From contig JAXLZA010000005.1 in NCBI GenBank assembly GCA_046351135.1, positions 62,001-126,000 of the forward strand: a stretch of 64,000 nt of DNA, written 5' to 3'. The DNA is from UBA4427 sp046351135 (GTDB taxonomy: Bacteria; Myxococcota_A; UBA9160; UBA4427). Made by a program: the position numbers and the translations under genes. Positions 1 to 7,603 of the stretch are shown here, piece by piece. Position 1 is the stretch's first letter. Every line of letters begins with the position of its first letter. The notes under the pieces are model-generated. The model saw only the letters and a list, made by a program, of their open reading frames with translations, searched no databases and was not told the origin of the DNA.

Positions 1-581
1 ACAACGGCGATGTCCATCTCGCTGCGCGGGATCAGACGTTGATAGGCGTCCGCCGAATGCGGCGCCGGCGCCGGGACCTCGAACTCGACGATGAACTCGC
101 CCGGGGCGAGGCTCGTCTTGCCGGGGCCGACGTTGACCTGCTCGACCGGGATGCGCCGCTCGCCCTTCGGTCCGGCGATGACGGCCGTCGCGCCGCACGC
201 GATCAGCGCCGGCACCGAGTCCGCCGCCGGCGACGCGTTGCAGAGGTTCCCGGCCCAGGTCGCGCGGCCCTGGATCTGGCTCGAGCCGATCAGGTCGGTC
301 GCCTCGGCCAGGCCCGGCCAGCTCTTGCGGATCGTCTCGTTCGAATAGAGCGTCGCCGCCGGGACCGCCGCGCCGGCGCGCAGCCCCTTCGCGTCGAGGG
401 CGAGCGCCGACAGGCGCGGGATCCGCTTCACGTCGACGAACACCGTCGGCACGCGATTCATGAGCCGCATCTGGACGATCAGGTCGGTCCCGCCCGACAG
501 GACCTTCGCCCCGGACTCGCCCGCGAGCAGTCTCACCGCGGCCTCGACGTTATTCGGCGCTTCGTAACGGACGGATTCCAA
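1..581 (-). CDS. FAD-binding subunit of a molybdopterin dehydrogenase (CoxM/xanthine dehydrogenase type), 3' part outside window
   Basis: About 193 residues are present; the C-terminus lies beyond the window edge. The protein reads like the medium, FAD-binding subunit of aerobic CO dehydrogenase/xanthine dehydrogenase-type enzymes (FAD_binding_5). An early AGESGAKVLSGGTDL segment is the family's FAD-contacting region, followed by a middle QIQGRATWAGNLCNASPAAD segment that matches the second FAD-binding stretch of the family, and the visible end RSEMDIAVV matches the usual family position. Such subunits pass electrons from the molybdenum/Fe-S subunits to FAD. The start is TTG at 581, preceded at good distance by GGGGAGG; no ATG or GTG upstream fits. 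The gene lies 102 bases beyond the SnoaL gene on the same strand. The substrate cannot be told because the large subunit is not in view. Confidence 0.85.
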   Translation of the reverse strand, partial: MESVRYEAPNNVEAAVRLLAGESGAKVLSGGTDLIVQMRLMNRVPTVFVDVKRIPRLSALALDAKGLRAGAAVPAATLYSNETIRKSWPGLAEATDLIGSSQIQGRATWAGNLCNASPAADSVPALIACGATAVIAGPKGERRIPVEQVNVGPGKTSLAPGEFIVEFEVPAPAPHSADAYQRLIPRSEMDIAV

Positions 582-683
582 CGGCGACCTCCCCTTTTTT
601 CCTTCTGGCCCGGGTCGGCCGGACCGGCCCGGGTCGTCCACCGGGTCTCCGAGCGGATCCACGGCGGGCTGCCAGCATAAGTC

Positions 684-1082
684 TCAGGACGGCATCTGGA
701 AATACGCGTCCACCTCGGCCGGCGGATCATAGTAGCCCCGGACCCGGACGAATTTTCCGTTCTCGCCCAGGGTCCAGACCTCGATCGTCTCGAACTCGAA
801 CTGCTTCTCCCCGATCCGACCCGAGTTCTGGACGACGCAGGCGATGTCCGAGCCCCGGAAATAGATGAGGCGATGGTGGAGCTGCCAGCGCTGATCGCCG
901 ACGAAGGAGGCATCCCATTGCCGGGCCGCCGCCTCGAGGCCGTGCTTGGGCGGGACCCCGACCGGGTCGTCGAAGCGGACGGCCGGATCGAAGAGCGCGA
1001 TCCAGCCTTCGCGGTCCAGGGCGTTCCAGCACGCGAGATGCCGCTCGAAGGCGGCGCGCAGCTGCTCGGGCGTGGGGGGCAT
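684..1082 (-). CDS. SnoaL/NTF2-like protein, last gene of the HiPIP/DUF1592/DUF1552 operon
   Basis: A 132-residue protein of the SnoaL-like NTF2 fold (small cone-shaped alpha+beta barrel). It starts with a helical AFERHLACWNALDREGW segment, then the fold's FDPAVRFDDPVG strand/turn, and ends with the HHRLIYF...VWTLGENGKFVRVRGYYDP strands. Family members act as cyclases, isomerases or ligand-binding proteins for hydrophobic ring compounds; none can be assigned here. There is no signal peptide, so it is cytoplasmic, unlike the exported proteins encoded before it. A GGAGGA box lies 9 bases before the ATG, and the preceding lipoprotein gene ends 20 bases upstream, so it is probably the last gene of that operon. 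Confidence 0.85.
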   Translation of the reverse strand: MPPTPEQLRAAFERHLACWNALDREGWIALFDPAVRFDDPVGVPPKHGLEAAARQWDASFVGDQRWQLHHRLIYFRGSDIACVVQNSGRIGEKQFEFETIEVWTLGENGKFVRVRGYYDPPAEVDAYFQMPS

Positions 1083-1102
1083 CGGGAGGGGTCCTCCGAT
1101 CC

Positions 1103-2314
1103 TCAGGGTGCCGGGTCGGTGGAGGCGACCTTCGGGGCGGGCTCCGGATCGATCACGAAGGCCGGGATCCCGACCATCCGGAACGCCGTCGAGATCGCGG
1201 TGCACTCGCCGGTCTTCGGGTCCGGGTACGCGTCGGCCTGGCGCTTGACCGCACCGTACATCCCCGGACAGCGGAAGCCCACCGTGAACGCCCCGAGCCG
1301 GGTCGCCTGCCGGGCATAGATGTCGTAGAACTGCTCGACGTCCCAGTAGCCGCCGACGAGCCCGCGGAGCCCCCCCTCCGGCGTGAGCTCGAGGCGGATC
1401 CGCGCGTCGCGCAGGGCGAACTCGCCCTCCAGGAACTGGCCCTTGAAGTCGAGGCGCAGCGCGAAGGGACCGGCTTCGACGATCCCGTTCACGATGCGGG
1501 CGGGCGTGACGTTCCAGTGACGGGAGTCGCTCGTGATCGAGAGGCTCGCGTGGTCCATGATCGCGCCCTGGGCATCGACGGGCACGGGATCCGGGCTCGA
1601 GAAGAGGCCGAGCTCGACGGCGTCGTCGTTCACGCGATCGTCGACGCCCGCCAGCCGCACGAGGATCGTGCGCTGGCCCTCGCGGATGTTGGCGCGCGCG
1701 AACTCGTCGATCGTATTGCCCCGGGCGTAGCCCTTGATGCAGCCGACCACGCTCCAGAGCTGGTTGTCGATCCCCCGCGCACCGCGCGGGCTCGCGAGAT
1801 CCGCATGCGCGCAGGCGTTCGCCCCGGGCGAGGCCGGCGTCGAGTCGACGCCGTCGAGGTCGAAACCGGGGGCGACTTCGAGGCCCTGGACGAGGTGATG
1901 CGGCTCGGCCGGAAAGCCGGCCGGCTCCTGGCACATGTCGACGGGCGCCGTCTTGCGATCGGCGAGGATGTAGTTGAAGCCCGCGGGCACCGCCGCCGCC
2001 GCCTTCGGATCGCGCTCCGCGAGCCGCTGCGCATGGAGGTCGCGCTCGTCGAGGTTCAAGCCCTCCGGACAGGCGTTCGCCGGCATGTCCGGCTGCTCGA
2101 AGCTGAAGTCGACGAGGACGAAGCCCAGGGTCTCGCCGGACGCCTTCGCCTTCGTCTTCTTCGTCGTCGTCTGCGTGGCCGTCGCCGCCGCCGCGCTCTC
2201 CGGCCGCCCGTCGTCCGAGCACGCGAGCGCGCAGAGCAGCCCGGCGACCGCCGTCCACGCCGGCACCCATGTCGACATCCAGGCCGGCATCCACGTCCAC
2301 GCAACGCGCCTCAT
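1103..2314 (-). CDS. Lipoprotein of unknown function in the DUF1552 operon
   Basis: A 403-residue lipoprotein with a Trp-rich signal segment (WTWMPAWMSTWVPAW, residues 6-20) and a predicted lipidated Cys32 in ALAC. A Thr/Lys-rich linker (TQTTTKKTKAKASG) follows. The mature part has a CPEGLN motif near residue 84 and several cysteines that could form periplasmic disulfides, and it reads as a mostly beta protein. I do not recognise a domain of known function; similar CPEGLN lipoproteins occur, from memory, next to DUF1592/DUF1552 genes in myxobacteria-like genomes. Its ATG overlaps the DUF1552 stop (ATGA), implying coupled translation and a shared role in the cell envelope. Confidence 0.75.
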   Translation of the reverse strand: MRRVAWTWMPAWMSTWVPAWTAVAGLLCALACSDDGRPESAAAATATQTTTKKTKAKASGETLGFVLVDFSFEQPDMPANACPEGLNLDERDLHAQRLAERDPKAAAAVPAGFNYILADRKTAPVDMCQEPAGFPAEPHHLVQGLEVAPGFDLDGVDSTPASPGANACAHADLASPRGARGIDNQLWSVVGCIKGYARGNTIDEFARANIREGQRTILVRLAGVDDRVNDDAVELGLFSSPDPVPVDAQGAIMDHASLSITSDSRHWNVTPARIVNGIVEAGPFALRLDFKGQFLEGEFALRDARIRLELTPEGGLRGLVGGYWDVEQFYDIYARQATRLGAFTVGFRCPGMYGAVKRQADAYPDPKTGECTAISTAFRMVGIPAFVIDPEPAPKVASTDPAP

Positions 2315-3693
2315 GCGAAGAGCTCCCCGACCGGCTTGTGGGTCTCCATCGCTCCCTGCCCCCAGCGCTCGACCGGCATCCCCATCAGCTGCTGCACCGT
2401 CAGCCCGACGCGCGTCGCCGGATCGCTGCCGCCGAGGATGTGGCGACCCGTCGCGACGCGCCCGCCGGCGCGGCCGGCCGTCATGATGGGCAGGTTCGTG
2501 ACGTCGTGGGCCTTCGCGAAGGAGGTCTCCGAGTGGGCCAGCACGAGACAGTGGTCGAGGAGCGTGCCGTCGCCCTCCTCGACCGCGGCGAGCTTCGCGA
2601 CGAAGGCCGCGAAGGCCTCCATGCTGCGATCGACGAAGAAGGTCGCCTGGGGCTGGTAGCCGAGCTTCGGGTCGACGAGCTCTTCGTGGGTCAGCTGGTG
2701 GTGGCCCGTCGTGTTGCCCTTGCGCTGGAGATTCGAGGCACCGTAGGAGAAGACGACGTTGAAGACGCGCGTCTGATCGCAGGCCAGCGCGAGCGCGAGG
2801 ATGTCCGCCGCGAGGGCGTGGTTCGCGAGGGCCTGATCGATGTCGGCGCTGATCTCGGTCGCCGCGGGCGCGCCGGGAATGCGACAGGCGGCGAGCGGCG
2901 GCGGCGCTTCGAGCTGGAGCGCGAGCTGGTGCTCGAGCTGGCGCAGCGAGGTCAGATAGGCGTCGAGGCGCTGTCGGTCGTGGCTGCCGAGCTCGCGCTC
3001 GAGGCGCTTCAGATCCTCGCCGACGGCGGAGATCGCGCTGCGGTGCAGCACGACCTCGGGATCGGGCACGAACTCGCCCGCGTTGGGATCGCGGAAGCCG
3101 CTGCCGAACACGCGCTGGTAGAGCGCGAGCGGGGAGACCTCGCTCGGATTGCGCGCCGCGGCGTCGCGCAGGCTGTAGGTGTGGCGCGGGCTCCCGGTCG
3201 CGGCGAACTCGAGGGAGCGGAAGCGCGTGGTCCCGCCGATCGCGTCGGAGACGAGCACGTCGAGGCTCGGCGCCAGCACGTCCTCGGGCTTCGGCGGGAC
3301 GGCGCCCGTCAGCAGGCCCATCACGCCGCTGATGTGGGGATGATTCGCGAGGCCGTCGAGATCGACGTTGAAGCCCGAGAGGACGTTGACGTGCTGGCGC
3401 ACCGGCTCGACGGGCGCGAGCTCCGGCGTCGACGGCCAGTCGCGCCCGGGCGCCGCCGGCACCCAGCGCTGTGGATTCATGCCGCAGCCCCAGAACCACG
3501 TCCCGAAGCGGAGCGGCAGCGGGGCCCCGCTCGCGCGGGCCGTCCCCGCGTCGTTCAGGAACAGGTCGAGCAGCGGCAGGCCGAGCGTCATCGCGACGCC
3601 GCCGAGGCATCCACGCAGGAAGGTCCGGCGATCGACGCCCCGGCGCGACGCGCGGCGCACGGGTCGGACGAACGGATGCACTCGACGCGTCAT
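2311..3693 (-). CDS. DUF1552 protein, Tat-exported
   Basis: A 460-residue member of DUF1552, a family found mainly in planctomycetes and deltaproteobacteria-like genomes and nearly always beside DUF1592. The N-terminus carries a long basic region and a twin-arginine motif (DRRTFLRG, residues 21-28) followed by a hydrophobic stretch, so the protein should be exported folded, probably with a cofactor. Family segments include FGTWFWGCGMNPQRWVP, SILVARPLDG-like middle regions and a C-terminal LAHSETSFAKAHD segment. The fold is thought to resemble DUF1501/alkaline-phosphatase-like proteins; no activity is established. Its ATG overlaps the stop of the DUF1592 gene and its own stop overlaps the next ATG. 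Confidence 0.9.
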   Translation of the reverse strand: MTRRVHPFVRPVRRASRRGVDRRTFLRGCLGGVAMTLGLPLLDLFLNDAGTARASGAPLPLRFGTWFWGCGMNPQRWVPAAPGRDWPSTPELAPVEPVRQHVNVLSGFNVDLDGLANHPHISGVMGLLTGAVPPKPEDVLAPSLDVLVSDAIGGTTRFRSLEFAATGSPRHTYSLRDAAARNPSEVSPLALYQRVFGSGFRDPNAGEFVPDPEVVLHRSAISAVGEDLKRLERELGSHDRQRLDAYLTSLRQLEHQLALQLEAPPPLAACRIPGAPAATEISADIDQALANHALAADILALALACDQTRVFNVVFSYGASNLQRKGNTTGHHQLTHEELVDPKLGYQPQATFFVDRSMEAFAAFVAKLAAVEEGDGTLLDHCLVLAHSETSFAKAHDVTNLPIMTAGRAGGRVATGRHILGGSDPATRVGLTVQQLMGMPVERWGQGAMETHKPVGELFA

Positions 3694-5534
3694 GACGCCT
3701 CCTCCACTGCGGCGAGCCGGGCGCCGGAAGCCGCCGACGCGGCGGCGGCCGAGGTCGAGCCCGTCTTCTCCGCCGCCGCTGGCGCGCTCCCCGGCGCAGC
3801 CGGCGCCCCCGCCGGCCCGGGGACCGGCTCGAGCTCGCGCGGTCCCGACGTCCTGCGAAACGGCACCGAGAGCGCGATCTCGCGCATCAGCTCGGGGAAG
3901 CGGTAGTCGACGGCCGCGAAGCGCGCCTCGAGCCCGCGCAGGAGCGCCTTCTCGCCGAGCTCCGGCTCGCGCCCGAGCGCCGAGCGGAAGAGCCCGAGCA
4001 CCGCGCAGGCCGACGCGGCCTCGCTCGCCGCGAGCGTCTCGCCGAGCCCCACCGGCCCCTCGAAGCCCTCCCCGTCGAGGTCCCCTGCCGCGTCGATCGC
4101 GACGCCGTTCTCCGTGGCGCGGAACATCCCGGAGCCGTCGTAGGGCTCGAGAGCGAGGCCGACGGGATCGACCAGGCGGTGGCAGTTCGCGCACGCCGCG
4201 CCGGTGCGGTGGGCCTCGAGGCGCTCGCGGGCGGTCTTGAGATCGGGATTCGCGACGTCCTGGACGACCGTGAAGTCGACGTTCGCCGGGGCCGCCGGGA
4301 CCTCCTGGCATAACAAGGCTTCGCGCACGAAGATGCCGCGCAGGGTCGCCGAGCTGCGACCGGGATGGGCGTGGAGGGCGAGCACCGAGACGTGGGACTG
4401 CAGTCCGGTGCGCGGGCTGTCGGGCGCGAACTCCATCGCCTCGAAGCCCTCGCGCGCGCGGACCGGGACGCCGTAGACCACGCCGAGGGTGCGGGTCATG
4501 AAGCTCCGGCGCGTCGTGAAGAGCGCACGGTAGTCGTCGCGCCGGGCGACCAGGTGATCGGCGACGACGCGCAGCGTCTGCTCGCGGGCGTCCTCGAGGA
4601 CCTTCCGCGAGAAGCGCGGGTAGACGACGGTGTCCTTGCTGACGTCCTCGAGGGCGTCGAAGCCGAGCAGATCGGCGAAATGGGCGCGCACCCCCGCCTC
4701 GAGCCGCGGCGAGGCGATCAATCGATCGACGGCCCGGGCGAGCCCCTCGTCGCTCGCGAGCTCCCCGCGCGCCGCGGCGTCGAGGAGCTCGGGGTCCGGC
4801 GTCGTGTTCCAGAAGAAGTGGCTGAGGCGCGCGGCGAGGCTGTAGTCGTCGAGGCGGAGGCTCGTCGGATCCGCCGGATCCGCGCTCGCGCGCTCGATCC
4901 GGAACAGGAACTCCGGCGAGACGAGCAGGCTCGCGAGCACGACGCGCAGGCCCGCGTGGAAGTCGCCGAGCCGCTCCGTCGCCGTCCGCGCGAGCGCGAC
5001 GCGGCTCGCGACCTCCTCCTCCGCGAGCGGCCGCCGGAAGAGCCGGAGCCCGATGCGGCGCACGAACTCCGCGGCGCAATCCGCATCGGGCTTCGCCGCG
5101 TCCGCCGGTCGACAGGGCACGAAGCGCGCGCGGCGCTCGGGGTCGAGCACCTGCTCCGCGATGCGCCGTGCCATCGCGTCGTACTGCTCGAAGCCGGCGG
5201 GCGTGATGCCGACCCAGGCGGTGCCGACGGCGAGCAGGCCGTTCTTGCGGGTGTCGGGCTCGAAGCGGCCGGTGATCTCGATCGCGGGATCGAAGACGTC
5301 GGCGATCGTCTGGCGATACTGGTCCGCCGTGATGCGGCGCATCGCGATCGGTCCGGGCTCGACGGGCGGGTCGCCGCAGGCGACGAGCGAAGCGATGACG
5401 AGAAGCCACACTGCCACGCGCCCGGCTCGTCGGGAGCGGCTCGCGGCGACACCGCGATGCGACGCCTCCAGGCCGGCGTCCAGCGCTCTCCCCGCTCCCC
5501 GTCGCGTCCCGCCCATCGCCCCTCCGCCCCTCAT
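3690..5534 (-). CDS. DUF1592/DUF1588 family single-heme lipoprotein
   Basis: A 614-residue protein with the usual planctomycete-type domain string: DUF1587-like start (TADQYRQTIADVFDP), then DUF1595, DUF1592 (LSHFFWNTTPDPELLDAA), DUF1588 (REALLCQEVPAAPANVDF) and DUF1585 at the C-terminus. One covalent heme c site, CANCH, lies near residue 460 in the DUF1588 part. A long basic N-region precedes a hydrophobic helix and a canonical lipobox LVAC with Cys53, so it should be an envelope-anchored cytochrome. The first ATG (5534) overlaps the HiPIP stop; an alternative ATG lies at 5516. A secreted redox enzyme working with the DUF1552 partner is the likely role, but the substrate is unknown. The C-terminal tail is Ala/Pro-rich. 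Confidence 0.9.
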   Translation of the reverse strand: MRGGGAMGGTRRGAGRALDAGLEASHRGVAASRSRRAGRVAVWLLVIASLVACGDPPVEPGPIAMRRITADQYRQTIADVFDPAIEITGRFEPDTRKNGLLAVGTAWVGITPAGFEQYDAMARRIAEQVLDPERRARFVPCRPADAAKPDADCAAEFVRRIGLRLFRRPLAEEEVASRVALARTATERLGDFHAGLRVVLASLLVSPEFLFRIERASADPADPTSLRLDDYSLAARLSHFFWNTTPDPELLDAAARGELASDEGLARAVDRLIASPRLEAGVRAHFADLLGFDALEDVSKDTVVYPRFSRKVLEDAREQTLRVVADHLVARRDDYRALFTTRRSFMTRTLGVVYGVPVRAREGFEAMEFAPDSPRTGLQSHVSVLALHAHPGRSSATLRGIFVREALLCQEVPAAPANVDFTVVQDVANPDLKTARERLEAHRTGAACANCHRLVDPVGLALEPYDGSGMFRATENGVAIDAAGDLDGEGFEGPVGLGETLAASEAASACAVLGLFRSALGREPELGEKALLRGLEARFAAVDYRFPELMREIALSVPFRRTSGPRELEPVPGPAGAPAAPGSAPAAAEKTGSTSAAAASAASGARLAAVEEAS

Positions 5535-5845
5535 GTCCGCGCCGACCAGGAGTCGCAGTGGCCCTGGCCGCTGACGGGGCCCTGCAGGATCTGACAGGTC
5601 CCGCAGCCCTGCGCGTCCCCCGCCTGCGCGGCGAAGAACTGGCAGCCCGCGCACTGCTTCGCCTCGCCGTGCGGCGAGCGCGCCGCATAATGGAACGAGG
5701 CGCGCAGGCTCGCCTGGCCGGTCGTCAGCGCGTCGGGATCGACGCAGGCATCCGGCTCGCGGCAGCCCGGCCATCCGGCGAACGCGACCCCGGCGAGCAC
5801 CAGCCCCGCCCCCTTCACCACGACCTCGCGCCGCGTCACGTTCAT
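5531..5845 (-). CDS. High-potential iron-sulfur protein (HiPIP), Tat-exported
   Basis: A 104-residue precursor. The N-terminal TRREVVVKGAGLVLAG is a twin-arginine signal, as usual for HiPIPs, which cross the membrane with the cluster inserted. The mature part has the four cluster cysteines in family order: CAGC followed by FF, then GTC, and finally HCDSW at the C-terminus; an extra Cys sits two residues before the third ligand. HiPIPs are periplasmic one-electron carriers. Its place directly before a heme lipoprotein and a Tat-exported DUF1552 protein, with 4-base overlaps on both sides, suggests that it carries electrons to or from that pair. The start at 5845 overlaps the tetR stop. Confidence 0.9.
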   Translation of the reverse strand: MNVTRREVVVKGAGLVLAGVAFAGWPGCREPDACVDPDALTTGQASLRASFHYAARSPHGEAKQCAGCQFFAAQAGDAQGCGTCQILQGPVSGQGHCDSWSART

Positions 5846-6474
5846 CGCGAACGCCTCTCCGATGCCCCGCGCGGCGGCAGGCCGAGCGAGGGCACGACGA
5901 ACTGATGGAGCAGCCGCCGCGTCTCCTGCGGCGAATCGATCTCGGAGAGCGCGCCGACGACGAGCGAGATCAGGATTCCGCGCAGCCAGAGCGCCGTCCG
6001 CCGCTCGTGCTCCTCGTCCTCGAAGGCGAGGGGCAGCACGTCGAGGATCGGCTTCACCAGCGCCCGCGCCATTTCGCCGCGCGAGCGCAGCGACATGTCG
6101 CGCATGCGCTCGTCGTGGGCGCCCGGCGCGAACTCGGAGACGATCGTCGAATGGCCGCGGACGTAGGCGACCATCGTCATCAGGCCCTCGACGAGCTGCT
6201 CCGCCGGATCGTCGGAGCGGCGGATCTCGCGCCGGAAGTCCTCGGCGAGCGACTCGACGCACATCACGTAGACCGCCGCGACGAGCTCCTCCTTGTCGCC
6301 GAAATAGCGGTAGATCGTCGCCCGCGAGAGGCCGCACTTCCGCGCCAGCTCGCCCACGTGGAGGCGGGGCCGCCGCTCGCCGATCAGCAGGCCGAGCGCC
6401 GCGCGCACGATCTGCGTCCGGATCCCGTCGTAGGTCTCCTGGCTCGGGTCGGCTTTCCAGTGCGGGGCGGCCAT
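5842..6474 (-). CDS. TetR/AcrR family regulator, first gene of the operon
   Basis: A 210-residue regulator. An N-terminal helix-turn-helix (residues about 18-65) contains the typical LHVGELARKCGLSRATIYRYFGDKEEL pattern split over helices 2-4; the C-terminal two thirds are helical and would form the ligand pocket and dimer interface. It is the promoter-proximal gene of a six-gene operon, and a perfect inverted repeat lies 13 bases upstream of its start, so it probably represses its own operon and releases it on binding a substrate-like ligand. The ligand cannot be predicted from sequence. Confidence 0.92.
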   Translation of the reverse strand: MAAPHWKADPSQETYDGIRTQIVRAALGLLIGERRPRLHVGELARKCGLSRATIYRYFGDKEELVAAVYVMCVESLAEDFRREIRRSDDPAEQLVEGLMTMVAYVRGHSTIVSEFAPGAHDERMRDMSLRSRGEMARALVKPILDVLPLAFEDEEHERRTALWLRGILISLVVGALSEIDSPQETRRLLHQFVVPSLGLPPRGASERRSR

Positions 6475-6486
6475 GAAGAAGACGCT

Positions 6487-6511
6487 ATAGACAAAAGACG
6501 CGGATGTCTAT
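6487..6511. promoter_or_regulatory. Candidate TetR operator (perfect 7-bp inverted repeat)
   Basis: ATAGACA (6487-6493) and TGTCTAT (6505-6511) are perfect inverted repeats separated by 11 bases and centred 25 bases upstream of the tetR start. The AT-containing arms stand out in a 70% GC background. Size, symmetry and position fit an autoregulatory operator for the TetR protein. Binding has not been shown; this is inference from position and symmetry. Confidence 0.6.
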
Positions 6512-6702
6512 CCCGAATGTGTGCCGGGCATGCACCGCGTGGGCAGCCGGCGCCCCTCCCCAGCCCGGCCGTGCCCCGATCCCGCCCCCATGGCGCGGAA
6601 TGGTTGACTCGCCCCGGCCCGTCGGAGGACAATGGGCTCGAATGGCGGGAACGCGGGGACGGGTCGCCGGAGCGCCTCGAGCCCGAGCCGAAGGGGGCAG
6701 CC

Positions 6703-7581
6703 GTGAAGCGAGTCAGCGTGTCGAATCGAATCGGTTCCGGTCGGACGGGCTCGCGTGGATCCGACCGCCGCGGACGCGGTGGCGCCGTCGCCTTCGCCTG
6801 CGGCGTCGCCCTGACGCTGGCCTCGGCCGGCCAGGCCCAGCAGGTCGTCTCGGTCTCCCCCGACGTCACGATCCAGCTCGGGGCCGCCAACCTGACGACC
6901 GCCGACCAGAACGTCGCGGTCGACAACCAGCTCGGCGTGGTCGCGCTCCAGAACCTCGGCGCGATCCCGGACAACGCCGACGTGACGGGCTATGCGGACG
7001 CCGGGAACGGACTGCAGCTCTTCTCCGTCGACACCACGGTCGCGCTCCCGGGCGGCGTGACGGCGACGCCGAGCGACGTCGTGTCGTGGAACGGGGCGAC
7101 GCATGCGCTGCTCTTCGACGGGTCGGCCGTCGGGATCCCGAGCGGGGTGCAGGTCGACGCGATCGGCTTCAGCAACGGCCTCGTCCTCTCCTTCGACACC
7201 GACGTCAGCCTGCCGGGCGGCATCACCGCCGCCGACGAGGACCTCGTCAAGCTGATCGGCTCGACCTGGACGCTCGTCTTCGACGGCTCGGCGAACGGGA
7301 TCGACCGCGCCCTCGACGTCGACGGTGCCCAGGCGGATCCCGGCGGCGCCTACCTCGTCTCCTTCGACACGGCGGGCACCGTCGGCGCGATCACGTTCCA
7401 GGACGAGGACATCCTGCGCAACGCGAGCGGCGTCTGGAGCATGGTCTACGACGCGTCGGCGGCCGACGGGGACTGGGGTGCGGCCGACCTCGACGCGCTG
7501 CAGGTCCCGGAGCCGGGCGCCATCGCGATGCTCTTCTCCGGCGCCCTCGCCCTGGCGGGCCTCGGCCGACGACGACGCTAG
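6703..7581 (+). CDS. PEP-CTERM sorted exported repeat protein
   Basis: A 292-residue protein beginning at GTG (6703) after AGGGGG. Residues 28-45 form a signal peptide ending near GQAQ. The C-terminus has the full PEP-CTERM tripartite signal: VPEPG (268-272), a hydrophobic helix, then GRRRR. Such proteins are processed by exosortase and delivered to the surface or matrix. Between these ends lie three imperfect repeats of about 55 residues (roughly 103-158, 159-214 and 216-266), each with an SFDT-like start, an acidic DED turn and a WTLVFDGSA-like strand, suggesting a beta-rich adhesive or matrix protein. No exosortase gene is in the window. It reads away from the divergent tetR operon. Confidence 0.85.
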   Translation: MKRVSVSNRIGSGRTGSRGSDRRGRGGAVAFACGVALTLASAGQAQQVVSVSPDVTIQLGAANLTTADQNVAVDNQLGVVALQNLGAIPDNADVTGYADAGNGLQLFSVDTTVALPGGVTATPSDVVSWNGATHALLFDGSAVGIPSGVQVDAIGFSNGLVLSFDTDVSLPGGITAADEDLVKLIGSTWTLVFDGSANGIDRALDVDGAQADPGGAYLVSFDTAGTVGAITFQDEDILRNASGVWSMVYDASAADGDWGAADLDALQVPEPGAIAMLFSGALALAGLGRRRR

Positions 7582-7603
7582 GCGAAGCGCCGCCCGGCCG
7601 GCA

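Noticed and set aside
617..629. GGCCGGACCGGCC symmetry in the gap after the SnoaL gene
   Set aside because: The stem is GC-only with a tiny loop, and the bases that follow on the minus strand are an A-run instead of a T-run, so it does not fit a terminator of that operon.
6591..6607. TGGCGC then TTGA upstream of the PEP-CTERM gene, a possible sigma-54 promoter
   Set aside because: The -24 block has G for A and the -12 block is shifted by two bases and reads TTGA, so the match is too poor, although PEP-CTERM genes are sometimes RpoN-dependent.
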